From Streptomyces sp. RPT161 (GTDB lineage: Bacteria; Actinomycetota; Actinomycetes; Streptomycetales; Streptomycetaceae): a stretch of 64,000 nt of DNA. The translations under genes and the position numbers were made by a program. The DNA lies in the NCBI RefSeq assembly GCF_027533845.1, contig NZ_JAPZVN010000024.1:31624-95623 (forward strand), in the 5' to 3' direction. Numbering within the stretch: position 1 is the first letter of the stretch; every line of letters starts with the position of its first letter. Below are positions 7,422-16,489 of this stretch, piece by piece. The notes beneath the pieces were generated by a model. That model was not told where the DNA came from. It made no database searches and saw nothing but the letters and a program-made list of their open reading frames with translations.

Positions 7422-8291
7422 GTGTTCGATCCCACGCAGTTGCGGACCTTCCTCGCGGTGGCGCAGACCCTGAGCTTCACCCAGGCCGCGCACCGGCTGG
7501 AGCTGCGGCAGTCGACGGTGAGCCAGCACGTGCGCAAGCTGGAGGAGACCGCCGGGCGGCAGTTGTTCCTGCGCGACACCCATGGCGTGGAGCTGACCGA
7601 GGACGGAGAGGCGATGCTCGGCTTCGCCCGCACGATCCTGGAGGCCAACGAGCGGGCCGCGGGCTTCTTCGCGGGCACCCGGTTGCGCGGGCGGCTGCGC
7701 TTCGGCGCCTCGGAGGACTTCGTACTGAGCAGGCTGCCGGAGATCCTGGAGCGGTTCCGCCATGACCACCCCGAGGTCGACCTGGAGCTGACCGTCGAAC
7801 TGTCCGGCACCCTGCACCAGCAACTGGCCGACGGGCGGCTGGACCTGGTACTGGGCAAGCGGGCCGCAGGGGAGACGCACGGGCGGCTGGTGTGGCGGGA
7901 CCGGCTGGTGTGGATCGGCGGCGAACGGCTGCGGATCGAACCGGACCGCCCGGTGCCGCTGATCCTCTATCCGCCGCCGAGCATCACCCGGGCCCGCGCC
8001 CTGGAGGTGCTGGAGCGGGCGGGCCGCTCCTGGCACATCGCCTGCACCAGCGGCAGCCTCAGCGGGGTGCGCGCGGCGGCGCTCGCCGGGCTCGGCGTGG
8101 TCCCGCACGCCCAGGGGCTGGTCCCCCCGGGCCTGCGCCCCCTGCCCGCCCGGTCCTGCGGGCTCCCGGAGCTGGGCGGGGTGGACTTCGTGCTGCTGCA
8201 CGGGCGGCGCGCGACGGCGGCCCAGGAGCCCGCCATGGCGCTGTCCCGGGCGGTGCTCGCCGCGGGCGACCGGCTGCACCGGCCGATGTGA
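7422..8291 (+). CDS. LysR-family transcriptional regulator
   Basis: The 289-residue protein has the LysR N-terminal winged helix-turn-helix (LRTFLAVAQTLSFTQAAHRL, QSTVSQHVRKLEE, RQLFLRDTHGVELTEDG) and a periplasmic-binding-protein-like effector domain from about residue 88 (GRLRFGASEDFVLSRLPEIL). Start is GTG 7422. It very probably controls the divergent SBF transporter and itself. The inducer is not evident. Confidence 0.92.
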   Translation: MFDPTQLRTFLAVAQTLSFTQAAHRLELRQSTVSQHVRKLEETAGRQLFLRDTHGVELTEDGEAMLGFARTILEANERAAGFFAGTRLRGRLRFGASEDFVLSRLPEILERFRHDHPEVDLELTVELSGTLHQQLADGRLDLVLGKRAAGETHGRLVWRDRLVWIGGERLRIEPDRPVPLILYPPPSITRARALEVLERAGRSWHIACTSGSLSGVRAAALAGLGVVPHAQGLVPPGLRPLPARSCGLPELGGVDFVLLHGRRATAAQEPAMALSRAVLAAGDRLHRPM

Positions 8292-8293
8292 CC

Positions 8294-9271
8294 TCAGCGC
8301 GGCCCTTCGTAGGTGAGCTGCTTGACCTGGCGCAGGATGGGCGCGGTCTCGACCTGCTGCACCCCGTCGAGGGCGCCGATCCGCTCGCTCAGATACCGGT
8401 ACAGGCCCGAGGTGTCCCGGCAGACGGCGACGGCGACCACGTTCGACGGGCCGGTGATGGCCGCGGCGAAGACGATCTCGCGGTGTTCGGCGAGTGCGGC
8501 GCCCACCGATGCCAGGGCGGACGGGGTGACGGTCAGCCAGAGGGTGGCCTTGGTCTCGTATCCGATCAGGCCGGAGTCGAACTGGACGTCGACGAACAGC
8601 ACACCGCTGCGCCGCAGTTGCTCCAGGCGGCGCCGGACCGCCGACTCCGACTGCCCCGTCACCTTCCGCAGTTCGGTGACCGGGGTGCGGCCGTCGCGTT
8701 CCAGCGCGGCCAGCAGCAGCTCGTCGGTGGCGTCGAGCACCACCGGGTCGGCTCCCGGCGGATCCACCGGTGGCGGGGCGAGCGCGGCGACCTGCTCGGG
8801 CGCGAGTATCCGCGACTTGGTGAACCAGCCGAGCGATCCGCCGTAAAAGGTGTGCAGCAGGCAGTGCGCGCTCACCGCGGTGACCCGCGGGGTGCGCTGA
8901 AGCTTGTCGAACAGCAGGCTGTCGCGCTCGTCGCGGCTGCGCGCGACCATCACGCAGAGCACCTCGGTACCGCCGGACGTCAGGCCGACCCAGGAGGTGT
9001 CGGGGCGCCGGGCGAGCGCGGTGGCCAGTCCCTCCGCGGCGTCCGGGGTGCAGCTCAGCCGCAGGTACCAGCGGGTGCGGCCGAGCCGGGTCCCGTCGGT
9101 GACCCCGATGACCCGCAGGCCGCCGCTGGTGCGCAGTCTGGCGTAGCGGCGGGCGACGGTCTGGTCGGAGACGCCGAGCACGCCGGCGATCCTGCTGAAC
9201 GCGGCCCGGCCGTCCAGTTGCAGCGCCTGTAGCAGCTGGAGGTCCAGCTCGTCGGCGACGAGGGAATCCAC
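8294..9271 (-). CDS. Lrp/AsnC-family regulator with two tandem AsnC units
   Basis: The 325-residue protein is about twice the usual Lrp length. It has an N-terminal helix-turn-helix (LDLQLLQALQLDGRAAFSRI, SDQTVARRYARLR), a first ligand-binding region (about 70-150), then a second helix-turn-helix (ATDELLLAALERDGRTPVTE, SESAVRRRLEQLRRSG, about 180-230) and a second RAM-like domain to the end. Such double AsnC proteins are common in Streptomyces. It is divergent from a DHA2 exporter 117 bases away and may regulate it. It is convergent with the LysR gene, with stops two bases apart. Confidence 0.88.
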   Translation of the reverse strand: MDSLVADELDLQLLQALQLDGRAAFSRIAGVLGVSDQTVARRYARLRTSGGLRVIGVTDGTRLGRTRWYLRLSCTPDAAEGLATALARRPDTSWVGLTSGGTEVLCVMVARSRDERDSLLFDKLQRTPRVTAVSAHCLLHTFYGGSLGWFTKSRILAPEQVAALAPPPVDPPGADPVVLDATDELLLAALERDGRTPVTELRKVTGQSESAVRRRLEQLRRSGVLFVDVQFDSGLIGYETKATLWLTVTPSALASVGAALAEHREIVFAAAITGPSNVVAVAVCRDTSGLYRYLSERIGALDGVQQVETAPILRQVKQLTYEGPR

Positions 9272-9387
9272 CGCTCCACCGTCCTCGAATGTCGGTTTCC
9301 GCCGCCGCTCTCGCTCTGCCTGGCACGTATCGGCGCCGCCCGTTCATCGTACGTACCGCAACCAACGAACGAGGCAAGGGGCTTTCC

Positions 9388-10902
9388 ATGCGCAAGTGGG
9401 CACCGCTGATCGCGGTCTGCCTGGGTACGTTCATGCTGCTGCTCGACGTGACGATCGTGACGGTGGCGCTGCCGGACATGGCGGGGGCGCTGCACGCCTC
9501 ACTGGCCAGCCTGCAGTGGGTGATCGACAGCTACGCCCTGGCTCTGGCCGCGCTGCTGCTGGGCGTGGGATCGGCGGCGGACGTGCTGGGCCGCCGCCGG
9601 ACGTACGTGGCCGGGACGGTGCTGTTCGCCGCCGCGTCACTGGCCTGCGGGCTCAGCTCTAGCGCGGGGATGCTGGTGGCGATGCGCGGGGTGCAGGGGG
9701 TCGGCGGCGCGGCGATGTTCGCGACGACGCTCTCCCTGCTCGGCGCGGAGTACCAGGGCCGCGACCGGGGTGTGGCGTTCGGCGTGTGGGGCGCGGTCTC
9801 CGCCGCGGCGGCGGCGCTCGGCCCGGTGCTCGGCGGCCTGCTGACGCAGAACCTGGACTGGCGGTGGATCTTCTACGTCAACCTGCCGGTCAGCGTGGCC
9901 GCGGTGGCGCTGACGCTCCGGGTGGTCGGTGAGTCGCGGGGCCGAGCCGGGCAGCGGGTGGACGTGTTCGGCACCCTGTCCTGGACGGTCTTCGCCGGTA
10001 CCGGGGTCTACGCGGTGGTGCGCGCGGACGCGGTGGGCTGGGGTTCGGCGGCCACGCTGGGCACCCTCGCGGTCTCCGCGGTGGCGCTGCTGGTGTTCCT
10101 GTTCGCCCAGTTGCGGGCGGCGGATCCGATGCTGGATCCGCGGCTGTTCCGCGGCGCGTCGTTCAGCGGTGTGATGGCGGCGGCGTTCGCGATCAGCGCG
10201 GCGGCGTTCGGCGTACTGCCGTACACCTCGATCTGGCTGCAGACGGTGTTGGGGTTCAGCCCGCTCAAGGGCGGGCTGGTGCTGGTACCGCTGGCCGCCG
10301 CGTCATTCGTGGCGGCGGCGGTGGGCGGACGGCTGCTGCACGGTGTCCCCGCCCGGCTGACGGTGGGCGTCGGCATGCTGCTGATCGGCGCCGGGGCTCT
10401 GGCGCAGGCCGTGCTGGGCGCCGGCTCCGACTGGCCGTCCCTGCTGCCGGGCCTGGTCGTGGCGGGCGTCGGCGTGGGCGTGGCCACCCCCGCGCTGTCC
10501 CAGGCGGCGCTGTCCTCGGTACCGCCGCACCGGGCCGGGATGGCGGGCGGCGCGGTCAACACCTTCCGGCAGCTCGGCTACGCGCTCGGGGTGGCCCTCT
10601 TCGGCACCCTGGCCGCCTCCCGGATGACACACGCCCTGACCGGTGAGGCCGCCGACCCGCACGGCACGGCGCAGGCCCTCGCCGGTGGGGCCGCACGGCA
10701 GCTGCTGTCCGCCCGGGTGGCCGCCCCGCACGCGCTGCGGGCCGCCTACGCCTCGGGCCTGGACGCCGCCGCGCTGGCCGCGGGTGCGGTGGGGATCGTG
10801 GCGGGCGTACTGGTGCTGCTGCTGGTCCGTACCCCGAACGCGCCGGTGCCGGGCCCACGGCGGGCGGCGGAGCAGGTACCGGTGCGGGCCAACGCGGGAT
10901 GA
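9388..10902 (+). CDS. MFS transporter, DHA2-type drug/metabolite exporter
   Basis: The 504-residue protein has about 14 membrane helices and family motifs: FMLLLDVTIVTVALPDM in helix 1 (DHA2 motif LDxTIVNVALP), DVLGRRRTYVAG (motif A), ALGPVLGGLLTQNLDWRWIF (motif C and the WRWIF segment) and AGMAGGAVNTFRQLGYALGVA late. It should export small lipophilic compounds by proton antiport. ATG 9388 follows AAGGGG by 7 bases; an upstream in-frame ATG (9289) would add 33 basic residues and is less likely. A divergent AsnC regulator suggests ligand-responsive control. Confidence 0.88.
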   Translation: MRKWAPLIAVCLGTFMLLLDVTIVTVALPDMAGALHASLASLQWVIDSYALALAALLLGVGSAADVLGRRRTYVAGTVLFAAASLACGLSSSAGMLVAMRGVQGVGGAAMFATTLSLLGAEYQGRDRGVAFGVWGAVSAAAAALGPVLGGLLTQNLDWRWIFYVNLPVSVAAVALTLRVVGESRGRAGQRVDVFGTLSWTVFAGTGVYAVVRADAVGWGSAATLGTLAVSAVALLVFLFAQLRAADPMLDPRLFRGASFSGVMAAAFAISAAAFGVLPYTSIWLQTVLGFSPLKGGLVLVPLAAASFVAAAVGGRLLHGVPARLTVGVGMLLIGAGALAQAVLGAGSDWPSLLPGLVVAGVGVGVATPALSQAALSSVPPHRAGMAGGAVNTFRQLGYALGVALFGTLAASRMTHALTGEAADPHGTAQALAGGAARQLLSARVAAPHALRAAYASGLDAAALAAGAVGIVAGVLVLLLVRTPNAPVPGPRRAAEQVPVRANAG

Positions 10903-11237
10903 ACGGGAGTCGGCGCCGGCCAGCACCTGTAAGGCGCGGGTGAGTGCCCCGGAAAGATGGCGGAGAGATTCGGTGCAGATCCACGGTCCGTTACATCGCG
11001 GAAACCGTAAGGTAGTTCCCGAAGTTTCCGGCATAACGCGACGACACGGGTGATCACCCGGCCGACAAGTCCGGATTCGCCGTATCTGCAGGCCTCTCCC
11101 CTGGCGCGACAGGATCAGGTAGCTTACGGGCCCGCCCGGCATCCTTGCCCCACGGGTCCGCTTTACGGCCACTGTTCCCCTCCCGGGCGACAGCACCATC
11201 GTCGAAGCGCCGCGCGGGGCGCTCCCGAGGAGCAGAA
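10903..11237. other. intergenic region before the acyl-CoA ligase
   Basis: I see no gene in these 335 bases. They hold a perfect 14-bp palindrome CGGGTGATCACCCG (11047-11060), which could be an operator, and end in GAGGAGCAGAA before the TTG start. Promoter elements cannot be placed with confidence. Confidence 0.4.
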
Positions 11238-13061
11238 TTGCGCGAGTTCAGTGTCCCGCCACTGGCGACGGCGCCCCAGGTCGGGGGACTGGCCGACGCC
11301 GTGTACAGCAACGCCGCGCAGGCGCCCGACCATGTGGTGCTCGGGCGCAAGACGGACGGCGCATGGCGGGACGTGACCGCGGCACGGTTCCGCGACGAGG
11401 TGCTGGCGCTGGCCAAGGGACTGCTCGCCACCGGGATCCGGTTCGGCGACCGGGTCGGGATCATGTCCCGCACCCGCTACGAATGGACGCTGTTCGACTT
11501 CGCGTTGTGGTCGATCGGCGCCCAGCCGGTGCCGGTCTACCCCACCTCGTCGTCGGAGCAGGTCTACTGGATGCTCCACGACTCCGGCGCGGTGGCCTGC
11601 GTGGTCGAGCACGAGGACCACGCGATGACCATCGGCGCGGTGGTCGACCGGCTGCCGCAGCTCACCCGGCTGTGGCAGCTGGACGCCGGTGCGGTCGCGG
11701 AGTTGACCGCCGCTGGAGCGCACATCGACGACGACGTGGTCGACCGCCACCGGTTCGCGGTGACGCCCGACGCGGTGGCCACCGTCATCTACACCTCCGG
11801 CACCACAGGCCGCCCCAAGGGCTGTGTGCTGACCCACGCCAACTTCATGGCTGAGGCCGACAACGTGGTGGCCCGCTGGGAGCCGGTGTTCCACTCCAGG
11901 CCCGGCGACGAGGCGGGCACTTTGCTGTTCCTGCCACTGGCACACGTCTTCGGCCGCATGGTGGAGGTCGCGGCGATCCGCGCCCGGGTGCGGCTGGGCC
12001 ACCAACCGAGCCTGGCGGCGAGGGACTTGCTCCCCGACCTGGCCGCCTTCCAGCCCACCTTCACGCTCGCGGTGCCGTACGTCTTCGAGAAGGTCTTCCA
12101 CGCCGCGCGCCGCAAGGCGGAGGCGGATGGCAGGCTCGGCCCGTTCGACAAGGCCGTCGAGGTGGCGGTGCGCTACGCGGAGGCGCAGGAGCACAAGGCG
12201 TTCGGCACCGGCCCCGGCCCCAGCGCCGCGCTGCGGATGCAGCACCAGGTGTACGAGAAGCTGGTCTACACCAAGGTGCGCGCGGCGCTCGGCGGCCGGA
12301 TGCGGCACGGGATGTCCGGCGGCTCGGGGATGGAACGCCGGCTCGGGCTGTTCTTCGCCGGTGCGGGCGTGACCATCTACGAGGGGTACGGGCTGACCGA
12401 GTCCACCGCCGCCGCGACCGCCAACCCGCCGGAGCGCACCCGGTTCGGCACAGTGGGCCAGCCGGTGCCGGGCACGACCGTGCACATCGCGGACGACGGG
12501 GAGGTGTGGCTGCGCGGCGGCCAGGTCTTCGCCGGGTACCTGAACAACCCCAAGGCGACCGACGAGGTGCTGCACGACGGCTGGCTGGCCACCGGTGACC
12601 TGGGCGCGCTGGACGACGACGGCTATCTGACCATCACCGGCCGCAAGAAGGAGATCCTGGTCACCAGCGGTGGCAAGAGCGTCTCACCGGTGCTGCTGGA
12701 GGAGCGGGTGCGGGCGCATCCGCTGGTCGCGCAGTGCGTGGTGGTCGGCAACGACCGGCCGTACGTCGCGGCGCTGGTCACCCTGGATCCGGACGGGGTG
12801 ACCCACTGGCTGTCGATGCGCGGCAAGCCGCCGCTGCCGCCCGCCGAGCTGGTCCGCGACCCGGACCTGGAGACCGAGATCCGGCGGGCTGTGGTCGCCG
12901 CCAACACCCTCGTCTCGCAGGCCGAGTCCATCCGTACGTTCCGCATCCTCGCGGCGCAGTTCAGTGAGGAGAAAGGGTTGCTCACCCCCTCACTGAAGTT
13001 GAAGCGGAAGGCGATCGAGAAGGCCTACTCGGTGGAGATAGACGCGCTGTACCGGGCCTGA
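11238..13061 (+). CDS. long-chain fatty acid-CoA ligase (AMP-forming)
   Basis: The 607-residue protein belongs to the ANL adenylating superfamily and activates fatty acids to acyl-CoA through an acyl-AMP. Motifs are the P-loop IYTSGTTGRPKGCVLTHANF (about 201-220), LPLAHVFGRMVE, YEGYGLTESTAAATANPP, the hinge LATGDLGALDDDGYLTITGR and KKEILVTSGGKSVSP. The C-terminus LLTPSLKLKRKAIEKAY is typical of long-chain ligases. TTG 11238 is preferred because GGAG lies 5 bases upstream and it gives the family N-terminus (REFSVPPLATAP); a longer in-frame start at 11145 lacks such support. Confidence 0.9.
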   Translation: MREFSVPPLATAPQVGGLADAVYSNAAQAPDHVVLGRKTDGAWRDVTAARFRDEVLALAKGLLATGIRFGDRVGIMSRTRYEWTLFDFALWSIGAQPVPVYPTSSSEQVYWMLHDSGAVACVVEHEDHAMTIGAVVDRLPQLTRLWQLDAGAVAELTAAGAHIDDDVVDRHRFAVTPDAVATVIYTSGTTGRPKGCVLTHANFMAEADNVVARWEPVFHSRPGDEAGTLLFLPLAHVFGRMVEVAAIRARVRLGHQPSLAARDLLPDLAAFQPTFTLAVPYVFEKVFHAARRKAEADGRLGPFDKAVEVAVRYAEAQEHKAFGTGPGPSAALRMQHQVYEKLVYTKVRAALGGRMRHGMSGGSGMERRLGLFFAGAGVTIYEGYGLTESTAAATANPPERTRFGTVGQPVPGTTVHIADDGEVWLRGGQVFAGYLNNPKATDEVLHDGWLATGDLGALDDDGYLTITGRKKEILVTSGGKSVSPVLLEERVRAHPLVAQCVVVGNDRPYVAALVTLDPDGVTHWLSMRGKPPLPPAELVRDPDLETEIRRAVVAANTLVSQAESIRTFRILAAQFSEEKGLLTPSLKLKRKAIEKAYSVEIDALYRA

Positions 13062-13177
13062 ACAGCGGCTTTCGGCCACACGGCACAGCGCCACCCGAAC
13101 GGAGGGGAATGCCTGGCAGGTGGCTCCTCGTTGGAACAGGGGAGACATCGGAGTCGGAGCTAAGGAAACGACCGCTC

Positions 13178-14011
13178 GTGAGCAAAGTCCCCGCCATCAC
13201 CCTGAACAACGGCGTCACGATGCCGCAACTGGGCTACGGCGTCTGGCAGGTTCCGGACGCGCAGGCCACCGACGCGGTGCGCACCGCCCTGGAGGCCGGT
13301 TACCGCAGCATCGACACCGCCGCCGCCTATGGCAACGAGGGGGGCGTCGGCCGGGCGATCAGCAGCTCCGCCATTGCGCGTGAGGAAATCTTCGTCACCA
13401 CGAAGGTGTGGAACAACCACCACGGCTACGACAGCACACTGCGGGCCTTCGACAGCTCGCTGGCCAAGCTGGGGCTGGAGCGGCTCGACCTGTACCTGAT
13501 CCACTGGCCGGTGCCGTCCCGCGACCTGTACGTGGACACCTGGCGCGCGCTGGAGAAGCTCTACGCCGACGGCCTGGTCCGGGCGATCGGCGTGTGCAAC
13601 TTCCAGCCCGCGCACCTGCGGCGGCTGCTGGACGAGACCGACGTCGTGCCCGCGGTGAACCAGATCGAGCTGCACCCCCACTTCCAGCAGGCCGAGCTGC
13701 GCGCCTTCCACGCCGAGCACGACATCGCCACCGAGGCCTGGTCACCGCTGGGCCAGGGCAAGGGGCTGCTGGACGATCCGACGATCGGCAAGATCGCCGA
13801 GAAGCACGGCCGCACCCCGGCCCAGATCGTGCTGCGCTGGCACATCCAGCTCGGCAACGTGGCGATCCCCAAGTCGGTGACCCCGTCCCGCATCGCCGAG
13901 AACATCGACGTGTTCGGCTTCGAGCTGGACGGCGACGACCTCGCGGCGCTGGCCGGACTGGACAGCGGCACCCGGCTGGGCCCGGACCCGGACACGTTCG
14001 ACATGATCTGA
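13178..14011 (+). CDS. aldo/keto reductase
   Basis: The 277-residue protein is a full-length AKR, an NADPH-dependent carbonyl reductase of the cytosol with a TIM barrel. The tetrad is visible: Asp and Tyr in YRSIDTAAAYGNE, Lys in IFVTTKVWN and His in YLIHWPVP. Later hallmarks are AIGVCNFQPAHLRRLL, NQIELHPHFQQ and the cofactor loop NVAIPKSVTPSRIAEN. GTG 13178 with AAGGA upstream gives the standard N-terminus (SKVPAITLNNGVTMPQLGYG). It lies 116 bases after the acyl-CoA ligase and may share its transcript. Confidence 0.9.
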   Translation: MSKVPAITLNNGVTMPQLGYGVWQVPDAQATDAVRTALEAGYRSIDTAAAYGNEGGVGRAISSSAIAREEIFVTTKVWNNHHGYDSTLRAFDSSLAKLGLERLDLYLIHWPVPSRDLYVDTWRALEKLYADGLVRAIGVCNFQPAHLRRLLDETDVVPAVNQIELHPHFQQAELRAFHAEHDIATEAWSPLGQGKGLLDDPTIGKIAEKHGRTPAQIVLRWHIQLGNVAIPKSVTPSRIAENIDVFGFELDGDDLAALAGLDSGTRLGPDPDTFDMI

Positions 14012-14094
14012 GCCCTCGGGCGCCCCGCCGGTGAGGACGGCGGGCACCCGGAAATCCGGATGCGCGCCGTGCCACCGGCCGCGAGTATGGGCCC

Positions 14095-14913
14095 GTGGAC
14101 GCCATGAACGACGCGCCAGCGGAGCGCTTCATCCGCGACGGCTTCGTCAGGATCGAGGGCGCGTTCCCCCGGAAGACGGCACTGGCCTGCGCCGAACTGC
14201 TGTGGGAGCAGACCGGTATGGCCCCCGACGATCCGTCGACCTGGCGGCAACCGGTCTACCGGGTCGGCGACATGGCACAGCCACCCTTCGCCGCGGCCGC
14301 CAACAGCCCGGCCCTGCATGCCGCGTTCGACCTGCTGACCGGCGAGGGCCGGTGGACGCCGCGCCGTTCACTCGGAGGCTTCCCGCTGCGCTTCCCGCAT
14401 GAGCTGGAGCCGCATGACGCCGGATGGCACATCGACGGCAGCTACCTGCCCGACGGCGCCGACCCCCGGTGGCACCACGTCAACCTGCGCTCCAAGGGGC
14501 GCCTGCTGCTGATGCTGTTCCTCTTCTCCGAGGTGGGCGAGGACGACGCGCCCACCCGGATCAGGGTGGGCTCGCATCTGGACGTGCCACCGATCCTGCG
14601 GCGGTACGGCGAGCAGGGGGTCTCGATGCTGGCGATCGCGCAGGAGGTGGCGCGGGCTTCGGCACATCGGCCGCTCGCCCACGCCACCGGTTCGCCGGGC
14701 GATGTGTACCTGTGCCATCCGTTCCTGGTGCACGCCGCGCAGCCACACCGCGGCAGCCGCCCGCGGTTCATGGCCCAGCCGCCGCTGTACCCCGCGGTCG
14801 AGTGCGAGCTGGAGCGCGCGGACGGCGGCTACTCCCCCGTCGAGTTCGCCATCCGCGCCGGCCTGCAGACCGCGGCTACTGCCGCTTGGCCGCCGGGAGC
14901 TGCTTCCCGGTAG
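14095..14913 (+). CDS. PhyH-type (phytanoyl-CoA dioxygenase family) Fe(II)/2-oxoglutarate oxygenase
   Basis: The 272-residue protein has the jelly-roll dioxygenase signature: HxD in GWHIDGSYLPD (about 116-126) and a distal histidine in CHPFLVHAAQPHRGSRPRF, with the arginine expected to bind 2-oxoglutarate. Families of this type hydroxylate small molecules; the substrate is not predictable. GTG 14095 or ATG 14104 may be the start. The last 38 bases overlap the 3' end of the convergent lipoprotein gene. Confidence 0.75.
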   Translation: MDAMNDAPAERFIRDGFVRIEGAFPRKTALACAELLWEQTGMAPDDPSTWRQPVYRVGDMAQPPFAAAANSPALHAAFDLLTGEGRWTPRRSLGGFPLRFPHELEPHDAGWHIDGSYLPDGADPRWHHVNLRSKGRLLLMLFLFSEVGEDDAPTRIRVGSHLDVPPILRRYGEQGVSMLAIAQEVARASAHRPLAHATGSPGDVYLCHPFLVHAAQPHRGSRPRFMAQPPLYPAVECELERADGGYSPVEFAIRAGLQTAATAAWPPGAASR

Positions 14914-15349
14914 CGCCGTCCACCAGCTTGCGGTTGTCCAGCGGTGCCTTCAACGTGGTGCTGACCTGGGTGAGTTGGGCGATGTCCGGGCACATCTGCC
15001 CCGGCTTCTGGTGCTTGGTCACCTGCACGGTCAAGGTGACGTCCGACGTCGCTTCACTGGCCCGCAGCGCGACGGTCTCGCAGCCCCCGCGTACCGCTTC
15101 GGTGCGCAGCGTACGGCCGTCGGAGGCAACGGTGACCTGCTTGGTGATCGGCTGGTCCTTCGGCTGACCGGCGGCCGTGCCCCCGCCGGGGGCGGCGCTC
15201 GGGGCGTGTGAGCCGCTCGGGCTGGTGGAGGTCGGGCCGCTGGCCGGGGAGACGGTTTTGTTGCCGCAGCCGGTCAGGGCGGTGGTCGCGGCGATGGCCG
15301 CCGCGGCGGTCAGAGCAAGAAGTCGTCCGTTCATGTGGATGTGACGCAT
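14876..15349 (-). CDS. secreted lipoprotein of unknown function
   Basis: The 157-residue protein starts with a type II signal peptide: a short basic start, hydrophobic core (LLALTAAAAIAATTAL) and lipobox LTGC, so it should be lipid-anchored outside the membrane. A Ser/Pro/Gly-rich linker follows, then a compact domain with three more cysteines (GGCETVAL, PGQMCPDI) and alternating beta-like segments (ITKQVTVASDGRTL, SDVTLTVQVT). I recognise no family. The start is taken at ATG 15349; ATG 15334 is also possible. Confidence 0.65.
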   Translation of the reverse strand: MRHIHMNGRLLALTAAAAIAATTALTGCGNKTVSPASGPTSTSPSGSHAPSAAPGGGTAAGQPKDQPITKQVTVASDGRTLRTEAVRGGCETVALRASEATSDVTLTVQVTKHQKPGQMCPDIAQLTQVSTTLKAPLDNRKLVDGATGKQLPAAKRQ

Positions 15350-15675
15350 GAGGCGCGATCCGGGTTCCGTCCCCGCGGACCACGGATCCGACGCGCCGAG
15401 TCCACCCCGTATCGGCCCACGGACGTGGACCGGCAACGGCGACGGACGTACCCTCACCCGTCGCGGATTGGCAATGCCCCATCAACCTCCGGCGCCTCTG
15501 CCCAGGCCCGGGGCCAGCGCCTTCAGGGGGAAACGTCGACCGCTCGCCACCGTCGCGGCCACCGAGCCCGCGAAGAGATGTCCATGATGTGGAATGACCT
15601 GTCCCGAATTGCGAGATCGGCCTACTCTGCCGCTACCGGACCGAAGGCAGGGAATCTTCCGAAGGGAGCCTCACC
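15350..15675. other. divergent promoter region between lipoprotein and methyltransferase genes
   Basis: I see no gene here. The right end has GAAGGGAG, the ribosome site for the methyltransferase, and a somewhat A+T-richer patch (15590-15660) likely to hold its promoter. Confidence 0.4.
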
Positions 15676-16473
15676 ATGGCCGCGTACACCCATGGACACC
15701 ACGAGTCCGTACTGCGCTCGCACCGCTGGCGCACCGCGCGGAACTCCGCGGCGTATCTGATCGGTCATCTGCGGCCCGGCATGCGGCTGTTGGACGTGGG
15801 CTGCGGCCCGGGAACGATCACCGCCGACCTGGCCGAGCTGGTCGCCCCCGGACGGGTGAGCGCCGTCGACACGGCGGAGAGTGTGCTGGAGTCGGCCGCC
15901 CGGGTCGCCGCGGAACGCGGCCTGGACAACGTCGAGTTCCGCACCGCCGACGTGCACGCGCTGGAGTTCGCCGACGACACCTTCGACGTGGTCCACGCCC
16001 ACCAGGTGCTCCAGCACGTGGCCGACCCGGTCCAGGCGCTGCGCGAGATGCGCCGGGTGTGCAGGCCCGGCGGCATCGTGGCGGCCCGGGACTCGGACTA
16101 CCACGGCTTCGTGTGGTATCCCCGACTGCCCGCGCTGGACGAGTGGATGGACCTGTACCAGCGATGTGCCCGGGCCAACGGCGGTGAGCCGAACGCCGGG
16201 CGGCGGATGCTGGCCTGGGCCCGCGCCGCCGGGTTCACCGACATCACGCCGAGCACCAGCACCTGGTGCCACGCCGACGACGCGGACCGCGCCCACTGGG
16301 GCGGCATGTGGGCCGACCGCATCCTGCACTCGGCCATGGCCGACCAGGCCCGCCGGGACGGCATGGCCACCGAGGACGGCCTGCGCCGCATCTCGGCCGC
16401 CTGGCGCACCTGGTCCGCGGACCCCGACGGCTGGCTGAGCGTCCTGCACGGCGAGATCATCTGCCGCGCGTGA
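15676..16473 (+). CDS. class I SAM-dependent methyltransferase (UbiE-like)
   Basis: The 265-residue protein has the Rossmann methyltransferase motifs: LLDVGCGPGTITADLAE (motif I, about 38-54), the acidic ribose-binding VSAVDTAESVL, FRTADVHALEFADDTFDVV (motif II) and LREMRRVCRPGGIVAARDSDY (motif III). The acceptor is unknown. It is monocistronic and convergent with the APC permease, with 16 bases between stops. Confidence 0.88.
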   Translation: MAAYTHGHHESVLRSHRWRTARNSAAYLIGHLRPGMRLLDVGCGPGTITADLAELVAPGRVSAVDTAESVLESAARVAAERGLDNVEFRTADVHALEFADDTFDVVHAHQVLQHVADPVQALREMRRVCRPGGIVAARDSDYHGFVWYPRLPALDEWMDLYQRCARANGGEPNAGRRMLAWARAAGFTDITPSTSTWCHADDADRAHWGGMWADRILHSAMADQARRDGMATEDGLRRISAAWRTWSADPDGWLSVLHGEIICRA

Positions 16474-16489
16474 CCGGCGCGTCGGCGGC

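Noticed and set aside
7353..9479. Minus-strand frame of 708 codons across LysR and AsnC
   Set aside because: It overlaps two complete, motif-bearing genes and its translation has the repetitive Arg/Gly/Ala character of shadow frames.
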